A DNA stretch of 64,000 nt from Sinorhizobium americanum (GTDB lineage Bacteria; Pseudomonadota; Alphaproteobacteria; Rhizobiales; Rhizobiaceae): contig NZ_LNQC01000043.1 of the NCBI RefSeq assembly GCF_001651855.1, positions 62,001 to 126,000 of the forward strand. The letters run 5' to 3'. The first letter of the stretch is position 1; every line of letters starts with the position of its first letter. The position numbers were made by a program, and so were the translations under genes. Below the pieces are notes generated by a model that searched no databases, had not been told where the DNA came from, and worked only from the letters and a program-made list of their open reading frames with translations. This document shows positions 10,777 to 19,934 of the stretch, one piece after another.

Positions 10777-12618
10777 TCAGTAGACGCGCGCCTTCGGCGC
10801 GATCTTTTTCGGATCGATGCCACCGGCGATCAGCTCGGTGTGAACCGGCCGATATTCGAGCCGGACGTCGCCGGTCTCGTTGACCCAGGCGAGCGTGTGC
10901 TTGCGCCAGTTGTCATCGTCCCGGCCGCCGAGCGGGCCGTCCTTATAGTCTTCGCGGGCATGCGCGCCGCGGCTTTCCTTGCGTGCCTCGGCGCCGTAGA
11001 CCGTGGTGATGGCGTTGGCCATCAGGTTTTCGAGCTCCAGCGTCTCGACGAGATCGGAGTTCCAGATCATCGAGCGGTCGGTGACCTTGACGTCCGGCAT
11101 TTCCTTCCAGATCGCCGACAGGCGCCGGCAGCCGGACTCGAGCGATTCCTGGGTGCGGAACACCGCCGCGTCTTCCTGCATGGCGCGCTGCATCTTGTCG
11201 CGCAGTACCGCCGTCGGCGTTCCGCCCCTGGCATGGCGCAACCGGTCGAAGCGTTCCATGATCCGGTCGCAGGAAGCCGTGTCGACCTCCGGCACCGCCT
11301 CGTTGCGGTCGATCACCTGGCCGGCGCGGATCGCCGCGGCGCGGCCGAAGACGACGAGGTCGATCAGCGAGTTCGAGCCGAGACGGTTGGCGCCGTGCAC
11401 CGAGGCGCAGCCCGCTTCGCCGACAGCCATCAGGCCGGGCGCGAGGCGCTCGGGGTTCTGAGCGTCGGCGTTCAGCACCTCACCCCAGTAATTGGTCGGG
11501 ATGCCGCCCATGTTGTAGTGGACGGTCGGCAGCACCGGGATCGGCTCGCGGGTAACGTCGACGCCGGCGAAGATTTTTGCCGATTCCGAAATGCCCGGCA
11601 GGCGCTCGTGCAGGACCGCCGGATCGAGGTGGTCGAGATGAAGGAAGATGTGGTCCTTGTTCTTGCCGACGCCGCGGCCTTCGCGGATTTCCATCGTCAT
11701 GCAGCGCGAAACGACGTCGCGCGAGGCAAGGTCCTTGGCCGAAGGGGCGTAGCGCTCCATGAAGCGCTCGCCTTCCGAATTGACCAGATAACCGCCCTCG
11801 CCGCGTGCGCCTTCGGTGATCAGGCAGCCGGCGCCGTAGATGCCGGTCGGGTGGAACTGTACGAATTCCATGTCCTGCAGCGGCAGGCCGGCGCGGGCGA
11901 TCATGCCGCCACCGTCGCCGGTGCAGGTATGCGCCGAGGTCGCCGAGAAATAGGCGCGGCCGTAGCCGCCGGTCGCCAGCACCACCATTTTGGCCGCGAA
12001 ACGATGGATCGTGCCGTCGTCGAGATTCCAGGCGACGACGCCGGTGCAGCGGCCGTCATCCGACATGATCAGGTCGAGGGCGAAATACTCGATGAAGAAT
12101 TCGGCGTTGTTACGGAGCGACTGGCCGTAGAGCGTGTGCAGGATTGCATGGCCGGTGCGGTCGGCGGCCGCACAGGTGCGCTGTACCGGTGGGCCTTCGC
12201 CGTAATTCTGCATGTGGCCGCCGAAGGGCCGCTGGTAGATCTTGCCTTCTTCGTTGCGCGAGAAGGGCACGCCGTAGTGCTCGAGCTCGTAGACGGCCTT
12301 TGGCGCTTCCATGGCGAGATATTGCATGGCGTCGACGTCGCCGAGCCAGTCCGAGCCCTTGACCGTATCGTAGAGATGCCATTGCCAACAGTCGGGCGTC
12401 ATGTTCTGCAGCGAGGCGGCGATGCCGCCCTGTGCCGCGACCGTGTGGGAGCGCGTCGGGAAGACCTTGGTGATGCAGGCGGTCTTGAGGCCCTGTTCGG
12501 CCATGCCGAGGGTCGCGCGCAGGCCTGCGCCGCCGGCGCCGACGACGACGACGTCGAAGGCATGGTCGACATATTGGTAGGCCTTGCCGTTTGCAGCGGG
12601 TGAACTGATCGATGCCAT
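10777..12618 (-). CDS. sdhA: Succinate dehydrogenase flavoprotein subunit
   Basis: A 613-residue catalytic subunit that oxidises succinate to fumarate. The FAD-binding GAGGAGLRA lies near residues 28-36. The covalent-FAD histidine is in [10 protein letters not shown] (His58 by my count). The capping domain and active-site regions ([31 protein letters not shown]) are intact. I chose the ATG at 12618 ([14 protein letters not shown]), 7 bp after the sdhD stop. The alternative at 12636 overlaps sdhD. Confidence 0.98.
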   Translation of the reverse strand: MASISSPAANGKAYQYVDHAFDVVVVGAGGAGLRATLGMAEQGLKTACITKVFPTRSHTVAAQGGIAASLQNMTPDCWQWHLYDTVKGSDWLGDVDAMQYLAMEAPKAVYELEHYGVPFSRNEEGKIYQRPFGGHMQNYGEGPPVQRTCAAADRTGHAILHTLYGQSLRNNAEFFIEYFALDLIMSDDGRCTGVVAWNLDDGTIHRFAAKMVVLATGGYGRAYFSATSAHTCTGDGGGMIARAGLPLQDMEFVQFHPTGIYGAGCLITEGARGEGGYLVNSEGERFMERYAPSAKDLASRDVVSRCMTMEIREGRGVGKNKDHIFLHLDHLDPAVLHERLPGISESAKIFAGVDVTREPIPVLPTVHYNMGGIPTNYWGEVLNADAQNPERLAPGLMAVGEAGCASVHGANRLGSNSLIDLVVFGRAAAIRAGQVIDRNEAVPEVDTASCDRIMERFDRLRHARGGTPTAVLRDKMQRAMQEDAAVFRTQESLESGCRRLSAIWKEMPDVKVTDRSMIWNSDLVETLELENLMANAITTVYGAEARKESRGAHAREDYKDGPLGGRDDDNWRKHTLAWVNETGDVRLEYRPVHTELIAGGIDPKKIAPKARVY

Positions 12619-12625
12619 AACGAAA

Positions 12626-13006
12626 TTACCCTGCAAAAGCGATCTTCAGGATGGCGAAAAGAAAGAGCCCGCCGATCGCGATCGCAAAGAATGTATTGAG
12701 CATGAGAAGCGCGATCTTGACGCCCTCCGCATGAACATAGTCCTCGATGATGACCTGCATGCCGATCCGCATGTGGATGAGCGCCGAGGCCACGACGAGG
12801 CCAAGGATCACCGCGACGAACGGATTGGCGAGTGCCGCGAGGAGCTCTGCATGCGACGCACCGGCATAGCGGGCGACGAAGAAGACGAAGAAGATCAACA
12901 GCGGAATATTGGAAACGGCCGTCAAGCGCTGGCGCCAGAAGTGGTCTGTGCCTTCCTTGGCCGAGCCGAGGCCGCGAACCTTGCCGAGGGGTGTGCGCAT
13001 ATCCAT
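12626..13006 (-). CDS. sdhD: Succinate dehydrogenase membrane anchor subunit
   Basis: A 126-residue small membrane subunit of complex II with three predicted transmembrane helices. The segment [19 protein letters not shown] holds the histidine and the DY pair expected near heme b and the quinone site. The operon position between sdhC and sdhA, 13 bp after sdhC, supports the call more than sequence identity does, since these anchors vary. Confidence 0.92.
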   Translation of the reverse strand: MDMRTPLGKVRGLGSAKEGTDHFWRQRLTAVSNIPLLIFFVFFVARYAGASHAELLAALANPFVAVILGLVVASALIHMRIGMQVIIEDYVHAEGVKIALLMLNTFFAIAIGGLFLFAILKIAFAG

Positions 13007-13019
13007 GGTTAGTCCCCCG

Positions 13020-13412
13020 TCAGCGAAGCAGAGCGCCGATGATCCAGATGACGAGCGTCAGCGTCACCGATCCGGCGAGCGTCGCCTTGGCCATCTTCGT
13101 CGCGAAATGCTTTTCGTAGCCGTAGCCGAGATCCCAGACGAGATGCCGCAGGCCGCCCAGCATGTGGTGCATCAGTACCCAGGTGTAGCCGAAGAGCACG
13201 AGCTTGCCGATCAGCGTGCCGAACAGCCAATTGACCCAGTCGTAGTAGGCCGCGCCCGAGGCGGCGGCGATCAGCCACCAGGCAACCAGGATCGTGCCGA
13301 AATAGAGTGCGCCGCCGGTAATGCGGTGCATGATCGACATGACCATGGTGGGAATTGGCTTGTAGATTTGAAGATGCGGCGAGAGCGGCCGGCTTCTTGT
13401 GACATCCGTCAT
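13020..13412 (-). CDS. sdhC: Succinate dehydrogenase cytochrome b556 subunit
   Basis: A 130-residue three-helix membrane subunit, first gene of the operon. The N-terminus RSRPLSPHLQIYKP matches the SdhC signature that places succinate dehydrogenase at the membrane. HHMLGGLRHLVWD in helix 2 includes the heme b histidine. The ATG at 13412 has GAGG upstream. The region upstream carries a possible iron-responsive dyad, listed separately. Confidence 0.95.
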   Translation of the reverse strand: MTDVTRSRPLSPHLQIYKPIPTMVMSIMHRITGGALYFGTILVAWWLIAAASGAAYYDWVNWLFGTLIGKLVLFGYTWVLMHHMLGGLRHLVWDLGYGYEKHFATKMAKATLAGSVTLTLVIWIIGALLR

Positions 13413-13716
13413 CGGAACCTCACGAAATGACCGGATTCCTCGCCCTTAAACTAGACTATTCTAATCCGGTATCGCACCTGATTGTGCGCAATTCAGTCAT
13501 TCGGACCTTTAATCACCATATTGCTTAACGACAAGTATGTTTGCAGTGCAAAATAAATAAAATCGATTAGACGAAAAGCGGCATTTTTCGGCCTGCCGGA
13601 GACACACGGCCGTTAACGATACGGGCGGAAAAGCCAATCGAATCCGTGACATTTGGCTGCGCTTGCAGCAGGATGCGGTTAAGAATTCGTTAACCGCATC
13701 CAAAGGGCATGGCAGA
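13413..13716. other. Divergent intergenic region between sdhC and the secreted-protein gene
   Basis: About 300 bp without a convincing gene. It must hold the sdhCDAB promoter (minus strand) and the promoter of the plus-strand gene at 13717. It has AT-rich patches (for example around 13510-13570). The only structure I can point to is the dyad at 13448-13465. Confidence 0.6.
13448..13465 (-). promoter_or_regulatory. Possible Irr/ICE-like dyad upstream of sdhCDAB
   Basis: On the minus strand ATTAGAATAGTCTAGTTT lies about 36 bp upstream of the sdhC start. Its TTAGA..TCTA dyad resembles iron-control elements bound by Irr in Rhizobiales and the better dyad upstream of bfd at 52206-52222. It is imperfect, and the assignment is inference from pattern and from the iron demand of complex II. 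Confidence 0.35.
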
Positions 13717-14364
13717 ATGAATCTGTTGCGCGCGGTCCATGTGACCAAAGTTCTACTCCTGGCCTTCGCCCTGGCAATCCCCGCCGGCCTCCCGGCAACC
13801 GCCGAAAGCGGTGGAGGTCTCTCGCAGGTGGAGACGCGCGTGCGGCATGTCCGGCTCAACGATCGCGCTCCGCACCGCGCCTGGCGCAAAGCGCGGCACC
13901 ATCGCCATTTCGCCGGCCACCGGCGCCACCGCTCCGTCAACTCCAGCATCGACGGCTTCTCGTCCTTCGAGACGGGAGGCCTGGGCGACGTCCAAACCCG
14001 CACGCGCCACATCCGCCGCAAGCACTGGCCCTCTCACTTCACGCGACGTGACCGCAATCGCGGCCCCTGGATCGTTATAGACGGAAGGGGTTACGGTGCC
14101 GGCCGCTACAGCGGCGACATCGACGGCGGCTATGATTTCCCCTCCGGAATTCCCGGCCTCGGCACCTATGCCGGCAATCTTTCGGCCTACGAGGATGTGG
14201 GCAACGGCATCTATTTCAGCCAGGCCGGCAGCTATTCCTATATCGCCGGAGACGACCTCGAGGTCACCCCGCCGGCCGAGCGCCCGAAGATCATCGTCGT
14301 CTCGCCGCAGACCAATGCCAGCGCCTGCGCCTGGGAGCACGGCGTCTGCGTTGTCCGGCCGTAG
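13717..14364 (+). CDS. Secreted protein of unknown function, His/Arg-rich
   Basis: About 215 residues. The ATG at 13717 begins a clean signal peptide (hydrophobic VLLLAFALAIPAGLPATAES). A TTG at 13663 would only add a tail before it. The mature part has a very basic, histidine- and arginine-rich first half, with clusters such as RHHRHFAGHRRHR. Two similar segments read QVETRVRHVRLNDRAPH and DVQTRTRHIRRKHWPSH, suggesting an internal duplication. The second half is Gly/Tyr/Ser-rich, and the end (ASACAWEHGVCVVRP) has two cysteines. I recognise no domain. An exported rhizobial protein is all that can be said. Confidence 0.7.
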   Translation: MNLLRAVHVTKVLLLAFALAIPAGLPATAESGGGLSQVETRVRHVRLNDRAPHRAWRKARHHRHFAGHRRHRSVNSSIDGFSSFETGGLGDVQTRTRHIRRKHWPSHFTRRDRNRGPWIVIDGRGYGAGRYSGDIDGGYDFPSGIPGLGTYAGNLSAYEDVGNGIYFSQAGSYSYIAGDDLEVTPPAERPKIIVVSPQTNASACAWEHGVCVVRP

Positions 14365-14379
14365 CCTGAGTGACCCGCG

Positions 14380-15045
14380 TTAGCGATTGTCGATATTGTC
14401 CGCCCCAAACCGCCAGACCGTGGTCCGCTTCACTTCGCTGTCCTCAAGGGCTCTTGTGACCGGCACCTCATAGGTCGCAAGCGCCGCCAGCCGCTCGCGC
14501 GGGCAATAGGCGCGCCCCGGATCGCCGACGAGAACCGCGGCACCGGCGCTCCCGAGCGTCTCGAACCAGGGCTGCAGCAGATCGGCAAAGCCCTTGTCGT
14601 AAAAGACGTCGCCGGCGAGATAGACGTCGGCCTCACACTCGCGGCCGATGATGTCCTCGCCGAGAAACTTCACTTCAACGCCATTCAGATCCGCATTGAG
14701 CCGCACGGCCGTTTCGGCCCAGGGATCGATATCCACGGCGAGAACCTCGGCGGCGCCGGCCAGCATGGCGGCAATCGCCACGAGACCGGAGCCGGAGGCG
14801 AAATCGACGACGCGGCGGCCGCGCACCACCTCCGGATGATCGAGGACATAGCGGGCGAGACCCTGCCCGCCCGCCCAGGCAAAGGCCCAGAAGGGCGGCG
14901 GCAGGCCGATCGCCTCCAGTTCCTCCTCGGTCTTCAGCCACAGGTCATGCGCTTCGCTCGCAAGATGCAGCCGGATCTCCGGGACATGCGGCGGCGAGAG
15001 AATGCCGGTATTGGCGCGGATGAAGCTTTCCGGATCGGTTTTCAA
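14380..15045 (-). CDS. Class I SAM-dependent methyltransferase (PrmA/ETFB-methyltransferase-like)
   Basis: About 221 residues. The SAM-binding motif I is VVDFASGSGLVAIAAMLAGA, followed by the acidic motif VLAVDIDPWAE. The upstream WAFAWAGGQGLARYVLDHP resembles the family of lysine methyltransferases acting on the ETF beta subunit and related nicotinamide N-methyltransferase-like proteins. The substrate is unknown. The start is uncertain: TTG at 15045 gives MKTDPESFIRANTGILSPPH, close to where homologous domains begin. A GTG at 15105 would overlap the EVE gene by 26 bp. Neither has a clear Shine-Dalgarno. Confidence 0.75.
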   Translation of the reverse strand: MKTDPESFIRANTGILSPPHVPEIRLHLASEAHDLWLKTEEELEAIGLPPPFWAFAWAGGQGLARYVLDHPEVVRGRRVVDFASGSGLVAIAAMLAGAAEVLAVDIDPWAETAVRLNADLNGVEVKFLGEDIIGRECEADVYLAGDVFYDKGFADLLQPWFETLGSAGAAVLVGDPGRAYCPRERLAALATYEVPVTRALEDSEVKRTTVWRFGADNIDNR

Positions 15046-15079
15046 GATTGGAGACTCGGGGGGCGTGCGCCGAGAGCAG

Positions 15080-15511
15080 TTACTTCGGCGGGTTGTCGAG
15101 CCCACCCATGCGGCAGACCTCGATCCACTCGTCCTCGGTCACTGGCTGGACGGAGAGGCGCATCGAGGTCACCAGCGACATCTTGGCGAGTTTCGGGTTT
15201 TCCTTGATTTCCTTCAAGGAGACCGGACGCGGCATGTCGATCACGGCGCGGATGTCGACGCAGTCCCAGCGGGCATCGCCGTCAGCGGTGGAGTCCGGAT
15301 GCGAAAGCGCGCAGACTTCGGTGACGCCGACGATCTCCAGTCCCTCGTTGGAATGATAGAAGAAGCCCTTGTCGCCGATCTTCATCGCCCGCATGTTGTT
15401 GCGCGCCAGGTAGTTGCGCACGCCGGTCCACTCGGTGCCCTTCTCGCCGGCATCCTTCTGCATCTGCCAGGACCATTTGTTCGGTTCGGATTTATAGAGC
15501 CAGTGCGCCAT
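15080..15511 (-). CDS. EVE-domain protein (UPF0310-like)
   Basis: A 143-residue single EVE domain, a PUA-related fold that binds modified bases or RNA in characterised members. It starts MAHWLYKSEPNKWSW, with GVRNYLARNNMRAMKIGDKGFFYHSN as the core signature. The start at 15511 follows GAGGGAG at good spacing. A frame extending to 15592 is not credible. It lies 7 bp after the YciI-like gene, so the two are probably co-transcribed. The biological ligand is not evident. Confidence 0.88.
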   Translation of the reverse strand: MAHWLYKSEPNKWSWQMQKDAGEKGTEWTGVRNYLARNNMRAMKIGDKGFFYHSNEGLEIVGVTEVCALSHPDSTADGDARWDCVDIRAVIDMPRPVSLKEIKENPKLAKMSLVTSMRLSVQPVTEDEWIEVCRMGGLDNPPK

Positions 15512-15518
15512 CGCTCCC

Positions 15519-15812
15519 TCACGCCTCCGGATTGTTGAAGACCCAGTTGTAGGCCTTGATCTCGACACTGGCGAAGAGGCCCGCCTTGGCATAGGGATCG
15601 GCCGCGGCGATCGCCTCAGCCTCGTCGAGCGTCTCGGCCTTGACGATCACCAGGCTTCCCGTCGGCTTGCCGTCGTCGCCGAGAAAGGGGCCGGCGATCT
15701 TCAGAATGCCTTTGGCGTTGAGGTCGTTGAGATAGGCGAGATGGCCGGGCCGCGTGTCGAGCCTCAATTGCAGGGCGCCGGGCTTGTCCGTGCAGAGCAG
15801 TGCGAAGAGCAT
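15519..15812 (-). CDS. YciI-like protein
   Basis: A 97-residue ferredoxin-like-fold protein of the YciI family. It starts MLFALLCTDKPGALQLRLDTRPGHLAYL and has the conserved IAGPFLGDDGKPTGSLVIV and AAADPYAKAGLF segments. The conserved His and Asp (RPGHLAYL, AADPY) are those proposed as catalytic in this family, but the reaction is unknown. It is in an operon-like series with gpsA upstream and the EVE gene downstream. Confidence 0.9.
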   Translation of the reverse strand: MLFALLCTDKPGALQLRLDTRPGHLAYLNDLNAKGILKIAGPFLGDDGKPTGSLVIVKAETLDEAEAIAAADPYAKAGLFASVEIKAYNWVFNNPEA

Positions 15813-15843
15813 GGTTCCTCCTATGAGATTGCGCGGGCGCGGA

Positions 15844-16845
15844 TCACTCCTGGGTGATCGGCCGCGACATTAATTGTTCGAGAGCTGTGCGCACATCGAG
15901 CCTGCCGTCGATGATTGCGGCGACGGCCTCGGTGACCGGCATCTCGATGCCGAGGTCCTGTGCCACGCGCGCCGCCACCGATGCGGCAAAGGCACCTTCG
16001 ACGAGTTCGCCGCCGCTGCCGTCGGCACGGCCGTTCTCGCCGAGCGCGATGCCGAAACGCAGATTGCGGGACTGGTGGCTGGTCGCCGTCAGAACGAGGT
16101 CGCCGAGACCCGACAGGCCGCGCACCGTATCGGCCTCGCCGCTCCGTGCGGCAATGAAGCGCGACATTTCCGCAAGGCCGCGGGAGATCAGCGCCGCGCG
16201 GGCGGAATCGCCAAGGCCGGCCCCTTCGACGATGCCGCAGGCGATCGCCAGCACGTTCTTGAGCGCGCCGCCAAGTTGCACGCCGATGCGGTCAGTCGAC
16301 GGGTAGAGCCGGAAGGTCGGTCCGGACAGCGCTTCGGCCAGTTGCGTCGCAACTGCCATGTCGGGCGCAGCGACCACCATGGCGGTCGGCAGACCTTTGG
16401 CAATGTCGGCAGCAAAGCCAGGTCCCGAGAGAACGCCGATCCTGTGCCCAGGCAATTCATCTGCAAGCAGCTCGGTCAACAGCCGGCCGGTCGATTGCTC
16501 CATGCCCTTGGCGCAGGTGACGATCATCGCATCGGCGCCGATCGCCGCGCCATAGGTCTGCGCCGCGCTCCGGTGTTCCTGCGACGGCATCGCGAAAAGC
16601 ACGATATCGGCTCCCGCCAGCGCGGCGGCGTCGGCGGAAAAGGCAAGCCTGGCCGGAAGCGCGATGCCGGGCAAAGCCTTTTCGTTGCGGCCGGTCAGGC
16701 GGCATTCCGCCGCCACTTCCTCGCGGCGCGAAAGCAGCGTCACGTCCGCATTGGCCTTTGCCGCCGCAACAGCCGCAAGGGCCGTCCCGAATGCGCCCGC
16801 ACCGACGACGACGATCTTTGGCGCGATCGTTTGGTTAGCACTCAT
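15844..16845 (-). CDS. gpsA: Glycerol-3-phosphate dehydrogenase [NAD(P)+]
   Basis: A 333-residue enzyme that makes sn-glycerol 3-phosphate from dihydroxyacetone phosphate for phospholipid synthesis. The N-terminal nucleotide-binding motif is [17 protein letters not shown]. The catalytic-domain signature [19 protein letters not shown] has the active lysine. The second conserved region is [17 protein letters not shown]. It lies 10 bp after tsaD, a pairing common in Alphaproteobacteria. Confidence 0.97.
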   Translation of the reverse strand: MSANQTIAPKIVVVGAGAFGTALAAVAAAKANADVTLLSRREEVAAECRLTGRNEKALPGIALPARLAFSADAAALAGADIVLFAMPSQEHRSAAQTYGAAIGADAMIVTCAKGMEQSTGRLLTELLADELPGHRIGVLSGPGFAADIAKGLPTAMVVAAPDMAVATQLAEALSGPTFRLYPSTDRIGVQLGGALKNVLAIACGIVEGAGLGDSARAALISRGLAEMSRFIAARSGEADTVRGLSGLGDLVLTATSHQSRNLRFGIALGENGRADGSGGELVEGAFAASVAARVAQDLGIEMPVTEAVAAIIDGRLDVRTALEQLMSRPITQE

Positions 16846-16855
16846 CTTCTGTCCG

Positions 16856-17953
16856 TCATGCCTTGGCGCCGCGTTTGCCGGAGCCGATCAAAGCCTGCGC
16901 CTCGCTATCGAGCGGCCAGCGGGAACGCGGCGCGACATTGAGTCCATCGGCCGGGAGCCCCGCCGCTAGCCGCTCGGCGCCTGCCCAGGCGATCATCGCC
17001 GCATTGTCAGTGCAAAGCTGAAGCGGCGGCGCGACGAAGCGGAAGCCCTGCCCGTCGCAGAGCGACTGCAGAGTTTGCCGGAGCGTCTGGTTGGCGGCCA
17101 CGCCCCCGGCAACGACCAGCGCCGGCCGATCGACCGATTGATATTCGCCCGTGAACCGCTTCAGCCCACGGCCGACGCGATCCTTCAGCGTCCGCGCAAT
17201 AGCGCGCTGGAACGAGGCGCAGATGTCGGCGATATCCTGTTCCGTGACTGGTTCCAGCGATTGCGCGGCCTGCCGCACCGCCGTCTTCAGGCCGGAAAAG
17301 GAGAAATCGAGCCGCGCATCGCCGACGAGCGGCCGGGGAAAGTCGAAGCGTTCAGGGTTGCCGTTACGGGCCGCCGCCCGTTCCACCGCGGGCCCGCCCG
17401 GATAGGGAAGGCCGAGCAATTTCGCCGTCTTGTCGAAGGCTTCGCCGAGCGCGTCGTCGATCGTCGTGCCCCAGCGCTCATAGTCGCCGACGCCCTTGAC
17501 CAGGATCAGCTGCGTGTGGCCGCCCGAGACGAGCAGCATCAGATAGGGAAAGGAAAGCCCGTCCGTCAGCCGCGCCGTCAGGGCGTGGCCTTCGAGATGG
17601 TTGACTGCGTAGAGCGGCTTGCCGGTCGCCCGGGCGATCGCCTTGCCGGTCATCAGCCCGACGATCAGACCGCCGATCAGTCCGGGACCGCTGGTCGCGG
17701 CGATCGCATCGATGTCCTTGAGCGTCACCCCGGCGCGCAGAAGCGCTTCCTCGATCAGCGTATCCAGCGCCTCGACATGGGCGCGCGCGGCGATCTCCGG
17801 CACGACGCCACCATAGGCGCTGTGCTCTTCGAGCTGGCTCAGCACCACGTCGCCGAGGATTCGGCCGCCGCCTTCCTCATCCCGCAACACGACGGAAGCC
17901 GCGGTTTCATCGCAGCTTGTTTCAATGCCGAGGATGCGCAAAGGCGGGGACAT
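16856..17953 (-). CDS. tsaD: tRNA N6-adenosine threonylcarbamoyltransferase
   Basis: A 365-residue enzyme that transfers the threonylcarbamoyl group to A37 of ANN-decoding tRNAs. The ASKHA-fold start is [18 protein letters not shown]. The metal-binding histidines are in [15 protein letters not shown] (His119 and His123). Also present are [20 protein letters not shown] and a C-terminal [13 protein letters not shown]. It is transcribed divergently from hemC across a repeat-containing intergenic region. Confidence 0.97.
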   Translation of the reverse strand: MSPPLRILGIETSCDETAASVVLRDEEGGGRILGDVVLSQLEEHSAYGGVVPEIAARAHVEALDTLIEEALLRAGVTLKDIDAIAATSGPGLIGGLIVGLMTGKAIARATGKPLYAVNHLEGHALTARLTDGLSFPYLMLLVSGGHTQLILVKGVGDYERWGTTIDDALGEAFDKTAKLLGLPYPGGPAVERAAARNGNPERFDFPRPLVGDARLDFSFSGLKTAVRQAAQSLEPVTEQDIADICASFQRAIARTLKDRVGRGLKRFTGEYQSVDRPALVVAGGVAANQTLRQTLQSLCDGQGFRFVAPPLQLCTDNAAMIAWAGAERLAAGLPADGLNVAPRSRWPLDSEAQALIGSGKRGAKA

Positions 17954-18007
17954 GACGTGGTATACTCAAAGATTGCGGTCACCCGTAAAGGTGGCTACAC
18001 GGAACTC

Positions 18008-18110
18008 CTACAGCGCCATGCGTCTGTCAGAGGCACAAAGGACGCTGTAACGCTTTGAAGTGCTGCATGGTTTTATCCTTAAATCGCTTCCGATTTAAGG
18101 AACCATGCAG
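18008..18110 (-). repeat. Dispersed double-palindrome repeat, copy 1 (between tsaD and hemC)
   Basis: Two hairpins make up this 103-bp unit. The first (18063-18110) pairs CTGCATGGTT and CCTTAAATCG with CGATTTAAGG and AACCATGCAG. The second lies between CTACAGCGCC (18008) and the cgctgtaac near 18052. A homologous 104-bp unit lies in the opposite orientation at 33202-33305. The structure fits the rhizobial intergenic palindromic elements described in the literature. I cannot assign the exact family name without a search. Confidence 0.8.
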
Positions 18111-18129
18111 TAACAACGGATGGCCAGGG

Positions 18130-19059
18130 ATGCAAACAAAACCTTTCCGCATCGGCACGCGCGGCAGCCCGCTGGCGCTCGCCCAGACGCATGAGACGCG
18201 CGACCGACTGGCCGCCGCCCATGGCTTGCCGCCGGAAATGTTCGAGGTCGTGGTGCTGTCGACCAAGGGCGACCGGATCACCGACCGGCCGCTCGCCGAG
18301 ATCGGCGGCAAGGGCCTGTTCACCGAGGAGCTCGAACAGCAGCTTCTTTCGAGCGATCTCGACTTCGCGGTCCATTCGTCGAAAGACATGCCGACGAAGC
18401 TGCCCGACGGGCTGTTTCTCTCCGCCTTCCTGCCGCGCGAGGATATCCGCGACGCCTTCGTCGGACGAACCGCCCCGAAGCTGGTCGATCTGCCCGAGGG
18501 CGCCACCGTCGGCTCGTCATCGCTGCGCCGCCAGGCGCTGATCCGGCGTCTGAGGCCCGACATCAACGTGATCACCTATCGCGGTCAGGTCGAGACCCGG
18601 CTACGCAAGCTCGCCGAGGGCCAGGTCGACGGTACGCTGCTCGCCTATGCCGGGCTGAAGCGGCTGGGAATGATCGACGTGCCGACCGAACTGCTCGATC
18701 CCGAGGCGTTTCCGCCGGCGCCGGCCCAGGGCGCGATCTGCATCGAAAGCCGCATCGGCGACGAGCGGGTGAACACGCTGCTTGCCGCAATCGACGACCC
18801 GCGCACCCATGAGGCGGTCGCCTGCGAGCGCGGCTTCCTGGCGACGCTCGACGGCTCCTGTCGCACGCCGATTGCCGGCTACGCCCAGTCAGACGGCACA
18901 CATATCCGCTTCTCCGGCATGATCCTGATGCCGGACGGCACCACGTCGCATCGGGTCGAAATCGACGGCAAGGCTGTGGAGGCGGCGGAACTTGGGCGCA
19001 AGGCCGGAGAGCAGATCCGCGCCAAGGCCGGGCCGGGGTTCTTTTCGAGCTGGACCTGA
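18130..19059 (+). CDS. hemC: Porphobilinogen deaminase (hydroxymethylbilane synthase)
   Basis: A 309-residue heme-pathway enzyme that joins four porphobilinogen units. The start ATG at 18130 gives [19 protein letters not shown], the normal beginning. An upstream frame from 18055 is encoded by repeat sequence and rejected. The catalytic Asp is in VHSSKDMPT (Asp86). The dipyrromethane cofactor is carried by the Cys in [13 protein letters not shown] (Cys244). It is followed 3 bp later by hemD. Confidence 0.97.
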   Translation: MQTKPFRIGTRGSPLALAQTHETRDRLAAAHGLPPEMFEVVVLSTKGDRITDRPLAEIGGKGLFTEELEQQLLSSDLDFAVHSSKDMPTKLPDGLFLSAFLPREDIRDAFVGRTAPKLVDLPEGATVGSSSLRRQALIRRLRPDINVITYRGQVETRLRKLAEGQVDGTLLAYAGLKRLGMIDVPTELLDPEAFPPAPAQGAICIESRIGDERVNTLLAAIDDPRTHEAVACERGFLATLDGSCRTPIAGYAQSDGTHIRFSGMILMPDGTTSHRVEIDGKAVEAAELGRKAGEQIRAKAGPGFFSSWT

Positions 19060-19062
19060 GCG

Positions 19063-19773
19063 ATGCGCGTGCTCGTCACCCGTCCGCAGCCGGCAGCCGA
19101 AAGAACGGCGCTGAAACTCGAAGCGATGGGACACCAGCCCATCGTCCTGCCGCTGATTCAGGCGCAGCATTTTGTCGCCGCGCTCCGCGCCGGCTTCGAG
19201 CGGCCCCATGACGCGATTGCCGTCACCAGTGCCGAAGCGATCCGGGTTCTGGCCGGGCTTGGTCCCGCCCTTGAGCCGCATCTGGCAACACCGCTTTTTG
19301 CCGTCGGTGCGGCGACAGCGGCCGCCGCCGCCGATCTCGGCTTCACTGACGTAAGGGTCGGAGCGGGAACGGGCGAAGCGCTGGCGGAAACGGTTGCCGG
19401 CTTTCTTGGCCCCGGAACCGGATCTCTGCTTTATTTCGCCGGCTTGCCGCGGGCCGATGGCTTCGAACATGCGCTTCGTCAGCGGGCGATCGATCACGTG
19501 ACCGTCGAATGCTACCGGATGATTCCCGTTGACCATCCGCCGGAAACGCTGGCGACTCTCACCCGCTCCGGCCCGTTCGACGCGGTGCTGCTCTACTCAC
19601 GCGAAACGGCCCGGCGCCTTGTCGCGCTGATGCGCGACAGCGGCGTTGATTGCGCCGACTTTTCCGGGCGTTACCTCTGCCTCAGCGCCACCGTCAAAGA
19701 GGCACTGCCAGCCGGCGCCGCGGCAGAAGTGGCAATCGCGCCCGACGAGGAAAGCCTGCTGAAGATCCTCTGA
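19063..19773 (+). CDS. hemD: Uroporphyrinogen-III synthase
   Basis: A 236-residue HemD-family protein that cyclises hydroxymethylbilane with ring-D inversion. Sequence in this family diverges strongly. Support comes from MRVLVTRPQPAAERTALKL, the mid-protein [14 protein letters not shown] and the position 3 bp after hemC. The segment FDAVLLYSRETARRLVALM is also typical. Confidence 0.9.
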   Translation: MRVLVTRPQPAAERTALKLEAMGHQPIVLPLIQAQHFVAALRAGFERPHDAIAVTSAEAIRVLAGLGPALEPHLATPLFAVGAATAAAAADLGFTDVRVGAGTGEALAETVAGFLGPGTGSLLYFAGLPRADGFEHALRQRAIDHVTVECYRMIPVDHPPETLATLTRSGPFDAVLLYSRETARRLVALMRDSGVDCADFSGRYLCLSATVKEALPAGAAAEVAIAPDEESLLKIL

Positions 19774-19934
19774 GGCGGGATCAGCAAAGACAGCGACGAT
19801 TTTCCGCTGACTTCCCGCCGTCCGTCAGGTCATCTAAGGCAAATGCCGCAAAAACGAGGCTCGGGGACTTTCCCTGTTGCACTTCCCTGACTAGGTTTGG
19901 CTTTGAGAGCCCGACAGAACGGTAAGAGGTCACT

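Noticed and set aside
10840-12603. Long open frame on the plus strand over sdhA
   Set aside because: Antisense shadow of a certain gene; no similarity to a known protein pattern.
18055-18129. N-terminal extension of hemC
   Set aside because: The extra codons are encoded by the palindromic repeat and do not resemble HemC; ATG 18130 gives the standard start.
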